From Methanoplanus limicola DSM 2279 (GTDB lineage: Archaea; Halobacteriota; Methanomicrobia; Methanomicrobiales; Methanomicrobiaceae), in NCBI RefSeq assembly GCF_000243255.1, contig NZ_CM001436.1, positions 718,077 through 782,076 on the forward strand: a DNA stretch of 64,000 nt, in the 5' to 3' direction. Below the pieces are notes generated by a model. It was not told the DNA's origin. It did not search any database and was given only the letters and a program-made list of their open reading frames with translations. Of the stretch, positions 7,488 to 17,417 are shown piece after piece (within the stretch, counting starts at the first letter, position 1; each line of letters begins with the position of its first letter). A program made the position numbers and the translations under genes.

Positions 7488-10400
7488 TTAGAATGGATAG
7501 TAAGCCGGATTAGTTATGAACTGCTCCATATTTTTAAATGTAATATCTGTTCCCCCCTGTTCCACATAAAAACCATCCTTGGCAATAACAAGGCCCTCAA
7601 ATGAGTCTCCCTTAAAAGTCACCTTTCCTTTAGGTGCAAAGAGAATACCTGATACAGGTTTATTATAGTTCTCAAGTTTGATATCTCCATCTTTTGATAC
7701 GATAATAATATTCCTCGGATCGTCAGAATTGTCCCTTTTCCTCTCATAATTACCATCAGATAATATTTTTATACCAGAACTGAGGATTTTATCACCATCG
7801 TCGAAATTATAGCCATGGGAACTATACCAGCTGGCCTGTTTCGCATTAGGAATACTGTATTCAGGAATTGAAATTTCCGGGACTGAGTCTACTTTTATGC
7901 ACTTGTCAAGGATTGACTGAGGGAAATTTTTAGGAAAGTCAATTTTTCCAACATAGTAAATATAGGCATCGTCAGCTATCCATGGCTCATGTTCAAGTTT
8001 AAGATCACCACTGACATAGACATTATTATGAATTCTGGCATCTTTGAGTTCAAGGTTATTTCCTACATGAACCTCGCCATATACATTACGGTTACCCTGC
8101 AGGAGCTTCATATCGTTTCCAGCATATATTATTCCAGGATTTCTCTGAGATCCTATATCAGCTCCGCCCTTATCCATATCAATCGTATTTTCCACATATA
8201 TATTTGAAGCTGAAAGCGAAGCTCCGCCATTTATTTTATCAGCTTTAAGATCATTGGTGATAATTACCGTTGAACCAAGCCCATTTATCGAATCTCCGTT
8301 AAATTCAAGTTTTTCACCATAGATGAAAACACCTTCATCCACAACAAATCTTGCAAAGTCAGATATTTCCACACCGGAAATATCAATATAATCCGTTTTT
8401 GTGACTGTGTCAGTACCGCCTGCATTTGTCGTAGTCAGTGCAACACTGTATATCCCGGATTCATCATAGGTATGCTCAGGACTTTGTTCTGTTGACGTTG
8501 TGCCGTCACCAAAGTCCCATAGCCATGATGTCGGCGAGTTTGTAGAACTGTCAGTAAAGCTTACTGTAAGAGGAGCATCACCACTTGCTGTATCTGCTGT
8601 AAAATCAGCGACTGGTGCATTCGGAGTGGGTGATGGTGTGCATATTCCATAGATCTCTCTTATCTGATCATCCGTTAGAGCAACAGTATAGAGCATCACT
8701 TCGTCCATCACGCCTTTGTATCTGAAGAAATATGGGGAATACATCTGCTGCACACCTATCGTCAGAGCATTATTGTTTGTAGCAAATGAATCCGGCAGGG
8801 ATGAGGTGACCGTTGCCGCATATTCACCGTTGATATACAGCGTTGCCGCTCCGGAATCTGTATCAGCAACAAAGGCAACATGCTGCCACTGTCCGTATTC
8901 ATAGCCAAACCCAGTGGTACTGTACTCTTTGTAGCTTCCGGAATAAGTCTCAAATGAGAATTTAGACGTCCCGTCCAGATTTCTTATGAATAATTCATAA
9001 TTATCCTCATCCTGAGAACCCTTGCAAATCAGGGAGGTAAAATTTAAGTACTTGGATGCCATGCCATTGGGATTAACAGGTGGTTCTGGCTTAAGCCACG
9101 CAGCATATGCAATATACTTTGGTGCGTCAAGAGTATCGTCATTTGAAACAAGTACATAGGTGCTTGTGCCGTCAAAGTATAGGCCATCCCCACAGGCACC
9201 TGCAACACGGGAGTAAGTGCCCTTAATAGATCCATCATTACCATTGCCGGAGGAATCAACTGCCGTACTTCCTGAGGCTTCATCAAACTTCCACCATCCA
9301 ACAGGTGACGGAAGTCCGGTTACCGTGATGTATGATGATTTATTCTCATAATCATAGCCGGCAGCATTTGCTGCCTTAAGGCTGACATCATACTCTCCTG
9401 CACCTGCGTAGGTGTGCTCCGGATTTTTTTCTGTTGACGTTGTACCGTCACCAAAGCTCCAGAGCCACGAGGTCGGACTTCCTGACGAAGAATCAGAGAA
9501 CTGTACTGTAAGTGGCACTCCTCCGGATGTCTTATCAGCCGTAAATCCGGCAGTGGGCACCTTACAGCAGTCCTCTGCACAGAAATCTTCAACAAATCCC
9601 CTGCCAAATCCTTCAGATTCCCATTCAAGCTGAAGGACTGCATGGCCGGTCTTCTCGTACATTTCGACCTTTACCGGATGGAAACCTTCAGTCAGACGAA
9701 CATTACCTGATTCCTCCTTTGGAGAATGATCACCCCAATTGTCCACGACCAGATTATCATCAATCCATAACCTTGAACCGTCATCTGATGTCAGATAGAA
9801 TGTATAATCATCCTCTTCATCAATCATGAGATAACCCTCATAGATAACGCTGAAACGCTCATCACGTCCAATTATTGGGTTTGGCCAGTCTGTAATATCA
9901 CTGCCGTAATCATATCTTTCATCATCAATGGCTCTTTGATCTGCAAACCTGATCCTCTGATCGATTCTTTTAACCGGAGTTCCGGCAAAGTTCTCATTTT
10001 CATAGTAAGAACCGGTTATACCCTCTACTTCACAGGACTGTGATGGAATTACAGTGATATAATCGGTCTTTGTTATATCTCCTGAACCGGAAGGATTCGT
10101 TGCAGTAAGAGTTACTGTAAATGTTCCAAATGTCGAATAAACATGCTCCGGGTTCTCTTCTGTTGACGTTGTTCCGTCACCGAAGTCCCACAGCCATGAG
10201 GTTGGATCTTCGGTTGAGAGATCTGTAAACTGAACAGTAAGCGGGACCGAACCGTTTGTAGGAGTACCGGTAAAGTCTGCAACAGGCACATCAGGCTCCG
10301 GTGTGGGCGTAACCGTAGGTGTAGCCGTTGCTGTCGCAGTCGGGGTTACCGTCGGAGTTGCAGTTGCAGTTCCGGTTGGAGTTATTACGGCTTCACCACT

Positions 10401-10853
10401 GCCGGCGATAAGACTTCCATGCCCTCCGCCCGTGGAAATTATCTGAACCTGACTATAATCACTTTTACCAGGTACAACAAGTGATTCACCTACTCCCCAC
10501 GAATCCCAGTCAGATTCTCCGTCATCATCACCCAGAGGAATAAGACTTAATTCACTCGGATTAAAGTCCTCACCGTCAACACGAACTATAAATTCTCCTC
10601 TTTTCAGCGAGTCGCCACCGGAATGATACAAAAAGAGATCATTAGCATTTGTATCAGGAATTATTGACATGCTCGGGACATCAACCGGCGTACTCTGACT
10701 CGTAATAACCACACTGACAGCACCAATGCCGATGACAACAAGCGAAACCATCAATATAGCACCTACCATATCTGAGACGGCTTCACATCTCTTCAAATTA
10801 TTTTTATCTCCCTTGTATCCGTAATTTCTGTTTTTTCTGTTATCCTTCTTCAT
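7488..10853 (-). CDS. large pilin-anchored surface protein: 3 PKD, PA14, LamG and beta-helix C-terminus
   Basis: 1121 aa, predicted cell-surface protein. Residues 1-24 are basic, then AVSDMVG and a hydrophobic helix (29-52) as in archaeal type IV pilin-like precursors (class III signal). A TxTxTP linker (158-187) precedes PKD1 (190-271), a PA14-like domain (about 278-425, YDYGSD and SDDGSRLWID), PKD2 (433-512), a LamG/concanavalin-like domain (517-737, VGWWKFDEASG) and PKD3 (747-827). The last 290 residues are beta-strand repeats similar to the C-terminus of the next gene. PA14, PKD and LamG point to carbohydrate or protein adhesion. ATG 10853 follows GGGGTTGG. No enzyme active site seen. Confidence 0.85.
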   Translation of the reverse strand: MKKDNRKNRNYGYKGDKNNLKRCEAVSDMVGAILMVSLVVIGIGAVSVVITSQSTPVDVPSMSIIPDTNANDLFLYHSGGDSLKRGEFIVRVDGEDFNPSELSLIPLGDDDGESDWDSWGVGESLVVPGKSDYSQVQIISTGGGHGSLIAGSGEAVITPTGTATATPTVTPTATATATPTVTPTPEPDVPVADFTGTPTNGSVPLTVQFTDLSTEDPTSWLWDFGDGTTSTEENPEHVYSTFGTFTVTLTATNPSGSGDITKTDYITVIPSQSCEVEGITGSYYENENFAGTPVKRIDQRIRFADQRAIDDERYDYGSDITDWPNPIIGRDERFSVIYEGYLMIDEEDDYTFYLTSDDGSRLWIDDNLVVDNWGDHSPKEESGNVRLTEGFHPVKVEMYEKTGHAVLQLEWESEGFGRGFVEDFCAEDCCKVPTAGFTADKTSGGVPLTVQFSDSSSGSPTSWLWSFGDGTTSTEKNPEHTYAGAGEYDVSLKAANAAGYDYENKSSYITVTGLPSPVGWWKFDEASGSTAVDSSGNGNDGSIKGTYSRVAGACGDGLYFDGTSTYVLVSNDDTLDAPKYIAYAAWLKPEPPVNPNGMASKYLNFTSLICKGSQDEDNYELFIRNLDGTSKFSFETYSGSYKEYSTTGFGYEYGQWQHVAFVADTDSGAATLYINGEYAATVTSSLPDSFATNNNALTIGVQQMYSPYFFRYKGVMDEVMLYTVALTDDQIREIYGICTPSPTPNAPVADFTADTASGDAPLTVSFTDSSTNSPTSWLWDFGDGTTSTEQSPEHTYDESGIYSVALTTTNAGGTDTVTKTDYIDISGVEISDFARFVVDEGVFIYGEKLEFNGDSINGLGSTVIITNDLKADKINGGASLSASNIYVENTIDMDKGGADIGSQRNPGIIYAGNDMKLLQGNRNVYGEVHVGNNLELKDARIHNNVYVSGDLKLEHEPWIADDAYIYYVGKIDFPKNFPQSILDKCIKVDSVPEISIPEYSIPNAKQASWYSSHGYNFDDGDKILSSGIKILSDGNYERKRDNSDDPRNIIIVSKDGDIKLENYNKPVSGILFAPKGKVTFKGDSFEGLVIAKDGFYVEQGGTDITFKNMEQFITNPAYYPF
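8480..10215. repeat. three dispersed PKD-coding DNA repeats of about 50 bp
   Basis: Near-identical stretches begin at about 8484, 9428 and 10158, each starting TCTGTTGACGTTGT and continuing CCGTCACC; they encode the conserved PKD core W-x-F-G-D-G-T-T-S-T-E. The third-base agreement is higher than the protein match needs, which suggests recent domain duplication or gene conversion within the gene. Confidence 0.7.
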
Positions 10854-11266
10854 GATGTACCAACCCCTTTGATGTAATGATATTTAATCTCCTGAAGACT
10901 CACAGAACCAATGAATCCAAATGACACTAACAGGCACACAAGCACTGTAAATCACATTCCAGCATACATTCAGGATTACCCGGACATATATCCACATAAA
11001 TTCAGTAATACTTTTAAGTAATCCGTCAATTCAGGAACAACAATTAATTATATGCTGTATTTCCTCATTATGAACATAAATACATTGTGCTGGTGCCGGA
11101 ATTTCGCTGCCGGCATTGCCTGTAGCATACTGCTTTTGGAATGCTAAATCACGGCCCACAAAATATTAATTCTCCCAGAAAAACCGCAAAAAACTGCCCG
11201 TAAATGTAAAGAATAAATGGATTAAGTCTATGGTAAAACACATAACACCCATAAAAAAGGGATCAT
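10854..11266. other. intergenic region between two surface-protein genes
   Basis: About 410 bases, no gene seen. It must contain the promoter of the 1121-aa surface protein and the end of transcription of the 592-aa one. No clear repeats or RNA features were recognised. Confidence 0.5.
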
Positions 11267-13045
11267 TCAGAATGAATCTGACCAGGGGAAATCATCACGA
11301 TTCGGGATATAATTCTCAATATTTCTGAAGGTAACATCTACTCCGCCTCTTTCGACAGAGAACCCTTCCTTTGCAATAACAACTCCCTCAAATGATTCAA
11401 ATGAACTCCCCCCAAATATAACCTCTCCATTGGGGGCAAAAAGTACACCAGTTACAGGGATGCCCCCAAATTTATTCAATTCAATATCTCCCGTTTTTGC
11501 AACAATTACAATATTTTCGGCACTGTCAGTTGATTTAGCAGTCCTTTTATAACTATCAGCAAATATTTTAATTCCGCTGTACAGGTTTTTACCCGAGACA
11601 TAACCATGATCACTATACCAGCCATCTAATCTTGCAGAAGGAATTGGTGGGGTACTGAATCCCGGCATTGAAAAATCTGGAACGGAATCTACATGATGAC
11701 ATTTGTCAAGAATATCCTGGGAATACCAATCAGGATGGCTGATTGAACCGGTATAATAAATTGAAACACCACTATCAATTGTTGGTGTCCAGCCCAATGT
11801 CAGATCACCATCAATATATATGTCATCATGCACATTTCCACTTGTTAAACTCAAACTACCTTTAGTGTGTACTTCACCATAAGTATTCCCACCTATAAAA
11901 TCGAAACTTCCAAATGTGTATATATTCCCATAAATGTTTCCAGACGTCAGAACAACATCATCAGCAACATAAATATTATTTCCATAGACCTCACTTCCAC
12001 CCTCAAGACTTAAACTCCCATTAATATAGAGAATACCTGGAGAAGTAGCATTACCAAGTACTTGGCTGCCACTAAGCTCAACGGAACCTTCAATGTAAAT
12101 ATTGGATACACCAACCTTTGCATCGCCATTAAGATCATCTCCGGTAAGATCCCCGGTAATGACTATTGTAGAACCATCGCCAACTACATTATCTCCCTCA
12201 AAAATCATCCGGTTCCCATAAACAAAGACACTCTCATTCACTATGAAATCATCAAATCCAAAGACGGTTATGTTATCTGTCGTTGAGTTGCAGCCGGCTG
12301 CATTGCACAAAGTCAGTGTAACTGTAAATATTCCCGAGCGGTTATAGATATGCACCGGGTTCACATCCGTTGAGGTTGAATTGTCACCAAAATCCCATAA
12401 CCGGTTAATTATATCCCCGCCTGAGAGATCAGTAAAGGATACCACCAGAGGCACATATCCCGAAGTGGGACTAAAAGTAAAATATACAATAGGGGGCGGT
12501 GAAACACTCACCGGCTGGCTCACCAGAGCCTGAATAACTGTCGGCACCTCAGAACCAATGGAACTAAGCTGGACCTCCTCCACAGCATCACGCGGTATTG
12601 AACTTACCAGCCAGTCTCCGGTGGAAAATACATTCCAGTCCACCAGTTCACCGTCGTCCGTTAAGAGCTTAAAATCATCCGTTCTGTCAACACCATCAAC
12701 CATGATACGAGCGTCCTCCCTGTAGACAGAATCCCCTCCGCTATGCACCAGAGTGATGGTTGCCTTACTATCTGCAAGATCAACCCTGAGCACAGGAATT
12801 TCAGCAGGAGGAACATCAGAGAGCAGAACAACGGCCATCATTCCAATTCCCGCAACAACAACGGCAGTCAGCACAATACCACCTATGATATCAGATAAAG
12901 CATCATCCCTTCCGGAAAAGAACCACGGCTGACTCTTTGACTTCCGGAATATCTGACATATCTTAGAATATATATTGATCTCACACCCATCTTCAGGGTT
13001 TACCCCCTGGCTTAACCCTTCCCGTTTTGCGGACATCCCGGACAT
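11267..13045 (-). CDS. pilin-anchored surface protein with PKD domain and beta-helix C-terminus
   Basis: 592 aa from the chosen ATG (GGGAG five bases upstream; the open frame extends 25 codons further without a better site). Unusually long cytoplasmic head (about 50 residues), then a pilin-like D-A-L-S-D-I-I-G motif and a hydrophobic helix (53-75). One PKD domain (about 187-265, LWDFGDNSTST), then strand repeats of the form NIYGNIY, GEVHTKGSLSL, DIYIDGDLTL that look like a right-handed beta-helix. The final about 280 residues match the end of the 1121-aa protein, including VDSVP, GVLFAPNGEV and GVVIAKEGF. Likely an extracellular structural or adhesive protein. It resembles polymer-forming or DUF7305-type domains, stated with caution. 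Confidence 0.8.
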   Translation of the reverse strand: MSGMSAKREGLSQGVNPEDGCEINIYSKICQIFRKSKSQPWFFSGRDDALSDIIGGIVLTAVVVAGIGMMAVVLLSDVPPAEIPVLRVDLADSKATITLVHSGGDSVYREDARIMVDGVDRTDDFKLLTDDGELVDWNVFSTGDWLVSSIPRDAVEEVQLSSIGSEVPTVIQALVSQPVSVSPPPIVYFTFSPTSGYVPLVVSFTDLSGGDIINRLWDFGDNSTSTDVNPVHIYNRSGIFTVTLTLCNAAGCNSTTDNITVFGFDDFIVNESVFVYGNRMIFEGDNVVGDGSTIVITGDLTGDDLNGDAKVGVSNIYIEGSVELSGSQVLGNATSPGILYINGSLSLEGGSEVYGNNIYVADDVVLTSGNIYGNIYTFGSFDFIGGNTYGEVHTKGSLSLTSGNVHDDIYIDGDLTLGWTPTIDSGVSIYYTGSISHPDWYSQDILDKCHHVDSVPDFSMPGFSTPPIPSARLDGWYSDHGYVSGKNLYSGIKIFADSYKRTAKSTDSAENIVIVAKTGDIELNKFGGIPVTGVLFAPNGEVIFGGSSFESFEGVVIAKEGFSVERGGVDVTFRNIENYIPNRDDFPWSDSF

Positions 13046-13112
13046 AATAACTCCCAGACTTTGAATTAATGATTGTAATATGACAATTATACAATAACTG
13101 CCGGACCTTATC

Positions 13113-14003
13113 TCAGGCACCGGCTGCTACAACCGACTGTAGCGAAACCGTGTAGTCTGCACGTTGATAATTGATTGTATCAACACCACTAATTGTAATT
13201 AGATTCCCATCAGGACCACCGCGTGTAATTCCACCTGAAGGCGCTCCAAGCTCCCTTAATATGCCCATCCACGCTTTCGCAGCAGATTCATCCTTCAGCG
13301 TTATAGTTATGTTATGGCCCAGACCTGCGGGAACAGTAGCTGCTTCGGCCCTGCCCGTAATTACCGTATCAATCCTGACCGGACCCTCACCGCTGATAGA
13401 CGCCATATCTGACCCTCCCATTTTGAGATCTGTGATGAGAATATTTGCTATCTCAGAGTTGTCACTAAAACTAATGAGTGGGGCAATGCGGCAAACCGTT
13501 CCGTCAGTCTGCCTGAGGAAAACACCGCCCATCTGGTAGTAATAAGACTGCGGAATCCAGTACAGATTGGAGGAATCATACTGAATCCTCATCATAGATT
13601 CATTTAAGATGGTGGCACTTGTATTCTTTATTTCAATAAACTCAGACCCATCCTCTTCCAGCGATATTGTCCCTGAAGATCCAAAAGGTCTCATAAGGAC
13701 CATAAATAATCCCTGACTGTGTGTAGCGCCTCCAAGTGAACCTAAAACCAGCGAATTTGAGAGAGTAATGTTGCCGGTACCATAATTATTGACATCATCA
13801 TAATTGATCCACAGCGAATCCGCAGTAATCTTATATTGTGTAAACCAGTCCTGGACATAGTCCATATGCTCAATCTCCTGCTGTCTCCCTTCACTGGGAA
13901 CCCCATATACAACCCAGATTGAAAGAAATACCATGATCAGAGCAAGAATCATGATAAACCCAATCACTTCCGAGAGACCTTCTTCATTATTTAGACGAGT
14001 CAT
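13113..14003 (-). CDS. pilin-like secreted protein of unknown function
   Basis: 296 aa. The N-terminus EEGLSEVIGF followed by a hydrophobic segment (about 14-34) is a type IV pilin-like signal/anchor; the remaining 260 residues are a predicted extracellular beta-rich domain without recognised motifs. It lies 67 bp upstream of the PKD surface gene on the same strand, so the two are probably cotranscribed. In archaea such N-termini are processed by a dedicated prepilin peptidase; none is encoded here. It could be a minor pilin or pseudopilin. Confidence 0.75.
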   Translation of the reverse strand: MTRLNNEEGLSEVIGFIMILALIMVFLSIWVVYGVPSEGRQQEIEHMDYVQDWFTQYKITADSLWINYDDVNNYGTGNITLSNSLVLGSLGGATHSQGLFMVLMRPFGSSGTISLEEDGSEFIEIKNTSATILNESMMRIQYDSSNLYWIPQSYYYQMGGVFLRQTDGTVCRIAPLISFSDNSEIANILITDLKMGGSDMASISGEGPVRIDTVITGRAEAATVPAGLGHNITITLKDESAAKAWMGILRELGAPSGGITRGGPDGNLITISGVDTINYQRADYTVSLQSVVAAGA

Positions 14004-14138
14004 TATTCCAATACCGGTAGTTTAAGATTGATTATGTTTATTCAACGTTTATGCTTATTTAATACTTATAACAATACTTGCTGTTTTGCTGATCAAACCT
14101 ACATATTGTTAATCTTAAACTGATAATATATAAGCGAC

Positions 14139-15686
14139 ATGCAGAAACAAGGTGACAATTCAACAGATAAGATACAGATACACTGGGCAGATGTGATTGC
14201 ATCAAAGGTTGATGACAACGTCCCGCACAGAATTGCAACAGGCATCACCCCGTCCGGGCCGATACACATAGGAAATATGCGTGAAGTTCTCACCGGAGAT
14301 ATAGTATATAAGGCAATGACTGAGAAGGGAATTGATGCTGAACTTATATACAATGCAGATGATTTTGACCCGCTAAGGAAGGTCTATCCTTTCCTCCCGG
14401 AAAGTTATGAACAATATATCGGAATGCCAATCTGCGACATACCATGCCCCTGCGGAAAGCATGAGAGTTATGCAGACCATTTCCTTGAACCATTCCTGAA
14501 ATCACTCGAAGAACTTGACGTAAAACCAAAAGTCCTGAAATCAAGCGAATTATACAGAACCGGAAAATATACCGAAGAGATAAAGACCGTCCTTGAGAAG
14601 AGTTCCGAAATAAAAGAAATTCTTGAGCGCGTATCCGGCAGGACACTTCCGGACACATGGGTGCCGTTCTACCCCATATGCAAAGGATGCAGGAAAATAA
14701 GCAATGCAGAAATCCTTGAGCATATTCCGGAGAAAAACCTTGTTAAATATAAGTGCGAATGTGGGCACGAGGACTACTGCGACTACTCAAAAGGCGAGGG
14801 AAAACTTGTATGGCGTGTTGACTGGCCGATGAGATGGTCTGCCCTTGGAGTAACAGTTGAACCCTTCGGAAAGGACCACTCCGCATCCGGAGGCTCATAT
14901 GACACCGGAAAAGAGATTGTTGAGAAGATATTTAACGGCAGTGCACCTTTCCCAATCCAGTATGAATGGATCAGCCTGAAAGGAAAGGGTGCAATGGCAT
15001 CATCAACAGGTGTTGCAATATCAATAGAGTCAATGCTTGAGATAGTTCCGCCCGATGTGCTCAGGTACCTCATAGTCAGGACAAAACCTGAGAAAGCGAT
15101 AAGCTTTGATCCCGGAATGGGACTGCTTACATTAATAGACGAATATGCAAGACTCTCCGAGAAGGGAGAAGGACGCGAATATGAACTCTCCGCAATATCA
15201 GACGTAGCAACCGACATCCCGTTCAAGCACCTTGTAACAGTAGTCCAGATCGCACAGGACGAGGATGCCATATTTGAAATACTGAAGAGAAGCGGGTATA
15301 ATGTTGAAAACCGGGATGCTGTCCTGAAAAGAGCAGATAGGGCAAAGATCTGGGTTGACAAATATGCACCGGATATGGTCAGATTCACAGTCAGAAAAGA
15401 ACTTCCCGATGAAGTACTATCATTCAGTGCAGCAGATATCGATGCACTGACCCTTCTTATCGATAAATATGCTTCACTTAAGGAATGGAAGGCCGAGTAC
15501 CTTCACAATGCAATATACGATCTCGGCAATGAAACAGGTGCAAACCCGAAAGATATTTTCACTTCTATCTACATAGCAATTCTCGGACAGAAGAGAGGCC
15601 CGCGTGCCGGGTGGTTTATTGAGGCACTCGGGCAGGATTTCGTTATGAAAAGACTTATTGAAACGGTGAACGCAGGTGCTCAGTAA
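14139..15686 (+). CDS. lysS: lysyl-tRNA synthetase, class I
   Basis: 515 aa; charges tRNA-Lys with lysine. This is the archaeal class I enzyme, unrelated to the class II LysRS of most bacteria. It shows the HIGN signature (43-46), two zinc-like cysteine clusters (CPCG near 103; C-x-x-C ... C-E-C-G-H-E-D-Y-C near 187-210), and a KMSKS-equivalent K-G-A-M-A-S-S (283-289). C-terminal helical anticodon-binding region. The ATG at 14139 lies just after a TATATAAG tract, too close to be its TATA box in the normal geometry, so the promoter position is unclear. First gene of an overlapping operon with the radical SAM and cis-prenyltransferase genes. Confidence 0.96.
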   Translation: MQKQGDNSTDKIQIHWADVIASKVDDNVPHRIATGITPSGPIHIGNMREVLTGDIVYKAMTEKGIDAELIYNADDFDPLRKVYPFLPESYEQYIGMPICDIPCPCGKHESYADHFLEPFLKSLEELDVKPKVLKSSELYRTGKYTEEIKTVLEKSSEIKEILERVSGRTLPDTWVPFYPICKGCRKISNAEILEHIPEKNLVKYKCECGHEDYCDYSKGEGKLVWRVDWPMRWSALGVTVEPFGKDHSASGGSYDTGKEIVEKIFNGSAPFPIQYEWISLKGKGAMASSTGVAISIESMLEIVPPDVLRYLIVRTKPEKAISFDPGMGLLTLIDEYARLSEKGEGREYELSAISDVATDIPFKHLVTVVQIAQDEDAIFEILKRSGYNVENRDAVLKRADRAKIWVDKYAPDMVRFTVRKELPDEVLSFSAADIDALTLLIDKYASLKEWKAEYLHNAIYDLGNETGANPKDIFTSIYIAILGQKRGPRAGWFIEALGQDFVMKRLIETVNAGAQ

Positions 15687-16641
15687 GGCCTGCCGGCAAT
15701 GCCGCGAAGGCGCAAAGATGGTGCTCTTCGTAACCGGAGTGTGCACCAAGAGCTGCTGGTACTGCCCTATATCGGACGAGAGAAGAGGCAAAGACCGTGC
15801 CTATGCAAACGACAGGGTGATAATCCGTCCGGAAGATATAATCGAAGAGGCACGGATTATGTCGGCGCTCGGCACCGGAGTTACAGGTGGGGAAGCCCTT
15901 CTGGAGATGGACAGGGTTATGTCATTCTGCCGGTTGCTAAAACGTGAATTCGGGAAGGAACATCACATACACCTCTATACCGGAACTGCACCGGATGAAG
16001 AGTGCCTGAAAAACCTTCAGGGACTTGTCGATGAGATAAGAATGCACCCGCCGCAGGAAATGTGGGGAGACATTCTGGATACAGAATATATAACCTCTGC
16101 AAAAAAGGCAAAAGAACTGGGTTTTGAGGTCACCATTGAAGTGCCGTCACTTCCGGGGCTTGAAAATCTCATCCCCGCCCTGCCATATCTCGACTATATG
16201 AATATCAATGAACTTGAATGGTCTGAGACAAACGCAGAAGAGATGAGAAAAAAGGGTTACAGCCTTGAGGATGACTACCACAATGCAGTACCCGGAGCAG
16301 AGGCATGGGCAGAGGAGATATTAAAAAACCCTAAGGTTCACTGGTGCTCATCAACCTTCAAAGACTCAGTCCAGCTAAGAGAGCGCCTCAAAAGAATAGC
16401 AAATAATACAGCAAGGCCTTTTGAAGAGATAACAGATGACGGAACTGTTGTTTACGGAGTATGGTATCCGGAATGCGACATTCCAGAAGATCTTGAAGAT
16501 GACCAGTATGAAAAATTCGATGACAGGATAGAGACTGCCTGGTGGATCTTAGCAGATTTTCCGGATGATTTCCCCGGCAGAAAAGAGATCATCGAGAGAT
16601 ACCCGAATAACGGAATGGTTGTAGAGGTTACACCGATATGA
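15676..16641 (+). CDS. radical SAM protein of unknown substrate
   Basis: 321 aa. The [4Fe-4S]-binding motif is C23-x3-C27-x2-C30 (GVCTKSCWYCP), with a second conserved pair C6-x2-C9 just before it. A TGGE motif (about 70-73) follows as in many family members. The GTG start at 15676 lies inside the end of lysS (11-bp overlap); it is favoured over an ATG at 15718 because the latter would drop the C6/C9 pair. The stop overlaps uppS as ATGA. I recognise it as a conserved archaeal radical SAM family, but not its reaction. Confidence 0.85.
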   Translation: MLSKACRQCREGAKMVLFVTGVCTKSCWYCPISDERRGKDRAYANDRVIIRPEDIIEEARIMSALGTGVTGGEALLEMDRVMSFCRLLKREFGKEHHIHLYTGTAPDEECLKNLQGLVDEIRMHPPQEMWGDILDTEYITSAKKAKELGFEVTIEVPSLPGLENLIPALPYLDYMNINELEWSETNAEEMRKKGYSLEDDYHNAVPGAEAWAEEILKNPKVHWCSSTFKDSVQLRERLKRIANNTARPFEEITDDGTVVYGVWYPECDIPEDLEDDQYEKFDDRIETAWWILADFPDDFPGRKEIIERYPNNGMVVEVTPI

Positions 16642-17417
16642 AGAGAGCAAAAGAATATCTGGAATCACTATATGAGAAATACCTGCTGAGGCAGTGCAGA
16701 CATGTACCAAAACATATAGCCATAATTCAGGACGGAAACCGGAGATTTGCCAGAGAATCGGGTATTGAGGTTGCACTTGGGCACAGGCTCGGCGCGGAGA
16801 AGACTGAAACTGTCATGGACTGGGCGCATGACATCGGTGTCACACACATGACACTGTACTGCTTTTCAACCGAAAATTTCAGACGGACAAAGGATGAACT
16901 TGGTGAACTCTTCACCCTTTTTACCGAAAAAGCGATTGGGATTGTATCTGACGAGAGAGTACATAAAAATAAGATCAAATTTCAGATGGTCGGAGACAGG
17001 AACCTCCTCCCAAAAGACTTCCTTGAAAAGATAGAGAGAGTTGAGAGGATTACAAAAGACTATGACCACTTTACGATAAACCTCGCCATCGCATACGGTG
17101 GAAGAAACGAGATTGTACTTGCAGCAAAGTCAATCCTTCAGGAAACACGGAAAGGAACAATCTCACCGGAAGAAATCGACATACAAACAATTGAGGCGCA
17201 TCTCTACAGGGAACAGAATATCCCGCCGGTAGATCTGATAATAAGAACAGGCAATGATAAAAGAACCTCAAATTTTCTGCCGTGGCTTGCAAACGGGAAC
17301 GAATCAGCGGTATATTTCTGTGCGCCATACTGGCCGATGTTTCGAAAGATTGATCTGCTGAGAGGAATTCGAATGTATGACCAGAGAATTAAAAACGATC
17401 CTTCCTACTTCCCATAA
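16638..17417 (+). CDS. uppS: cis-prenyltransferase, catalytic-type subunit
   Basis: 259 aa, polyprenyl diphosphate synthase family: makes the long-chain lipid carrier for glycosylation from isopentenyl diphosphate. It has the catalytic QDGNRR motif (D32), the GHRLGAEK segment, YCFSTENF, and DLIIRTGNDKRTSNFLPW near residue 205. The C-terminus ends in NDPSYFP and lacks the R-x-G motif that homomeric bacterial enzymes carry near their end. The ATG overlaps the radical SAM stop. Its 3' end overlaps by 13 bp the convergent gene for a second, divergent family member. Confidence 0.92.
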   Translation: MKRAKEYLESLYEKYLLRQCRHVPKHIAIIQDGNRRFARESGIEVALGHRLGAEKTETVMDWAHDIGVTHMTLYCFSTENFRRTKDELGELFTLFTEKAIGIVSDERVHKNKIKFQMVGDRNLLPKDFLEKIERVERITKDYDHFTINLAIAYGGRNEIVLAAKSILQETRKGTISPEEIDIQTIEAHLYREQNIPPVDLIIRTGNDKRTSNFLPWLANGNESAVYFCAPYWPMFRKIDLLRGIRMYDQRIKNDPSYFP

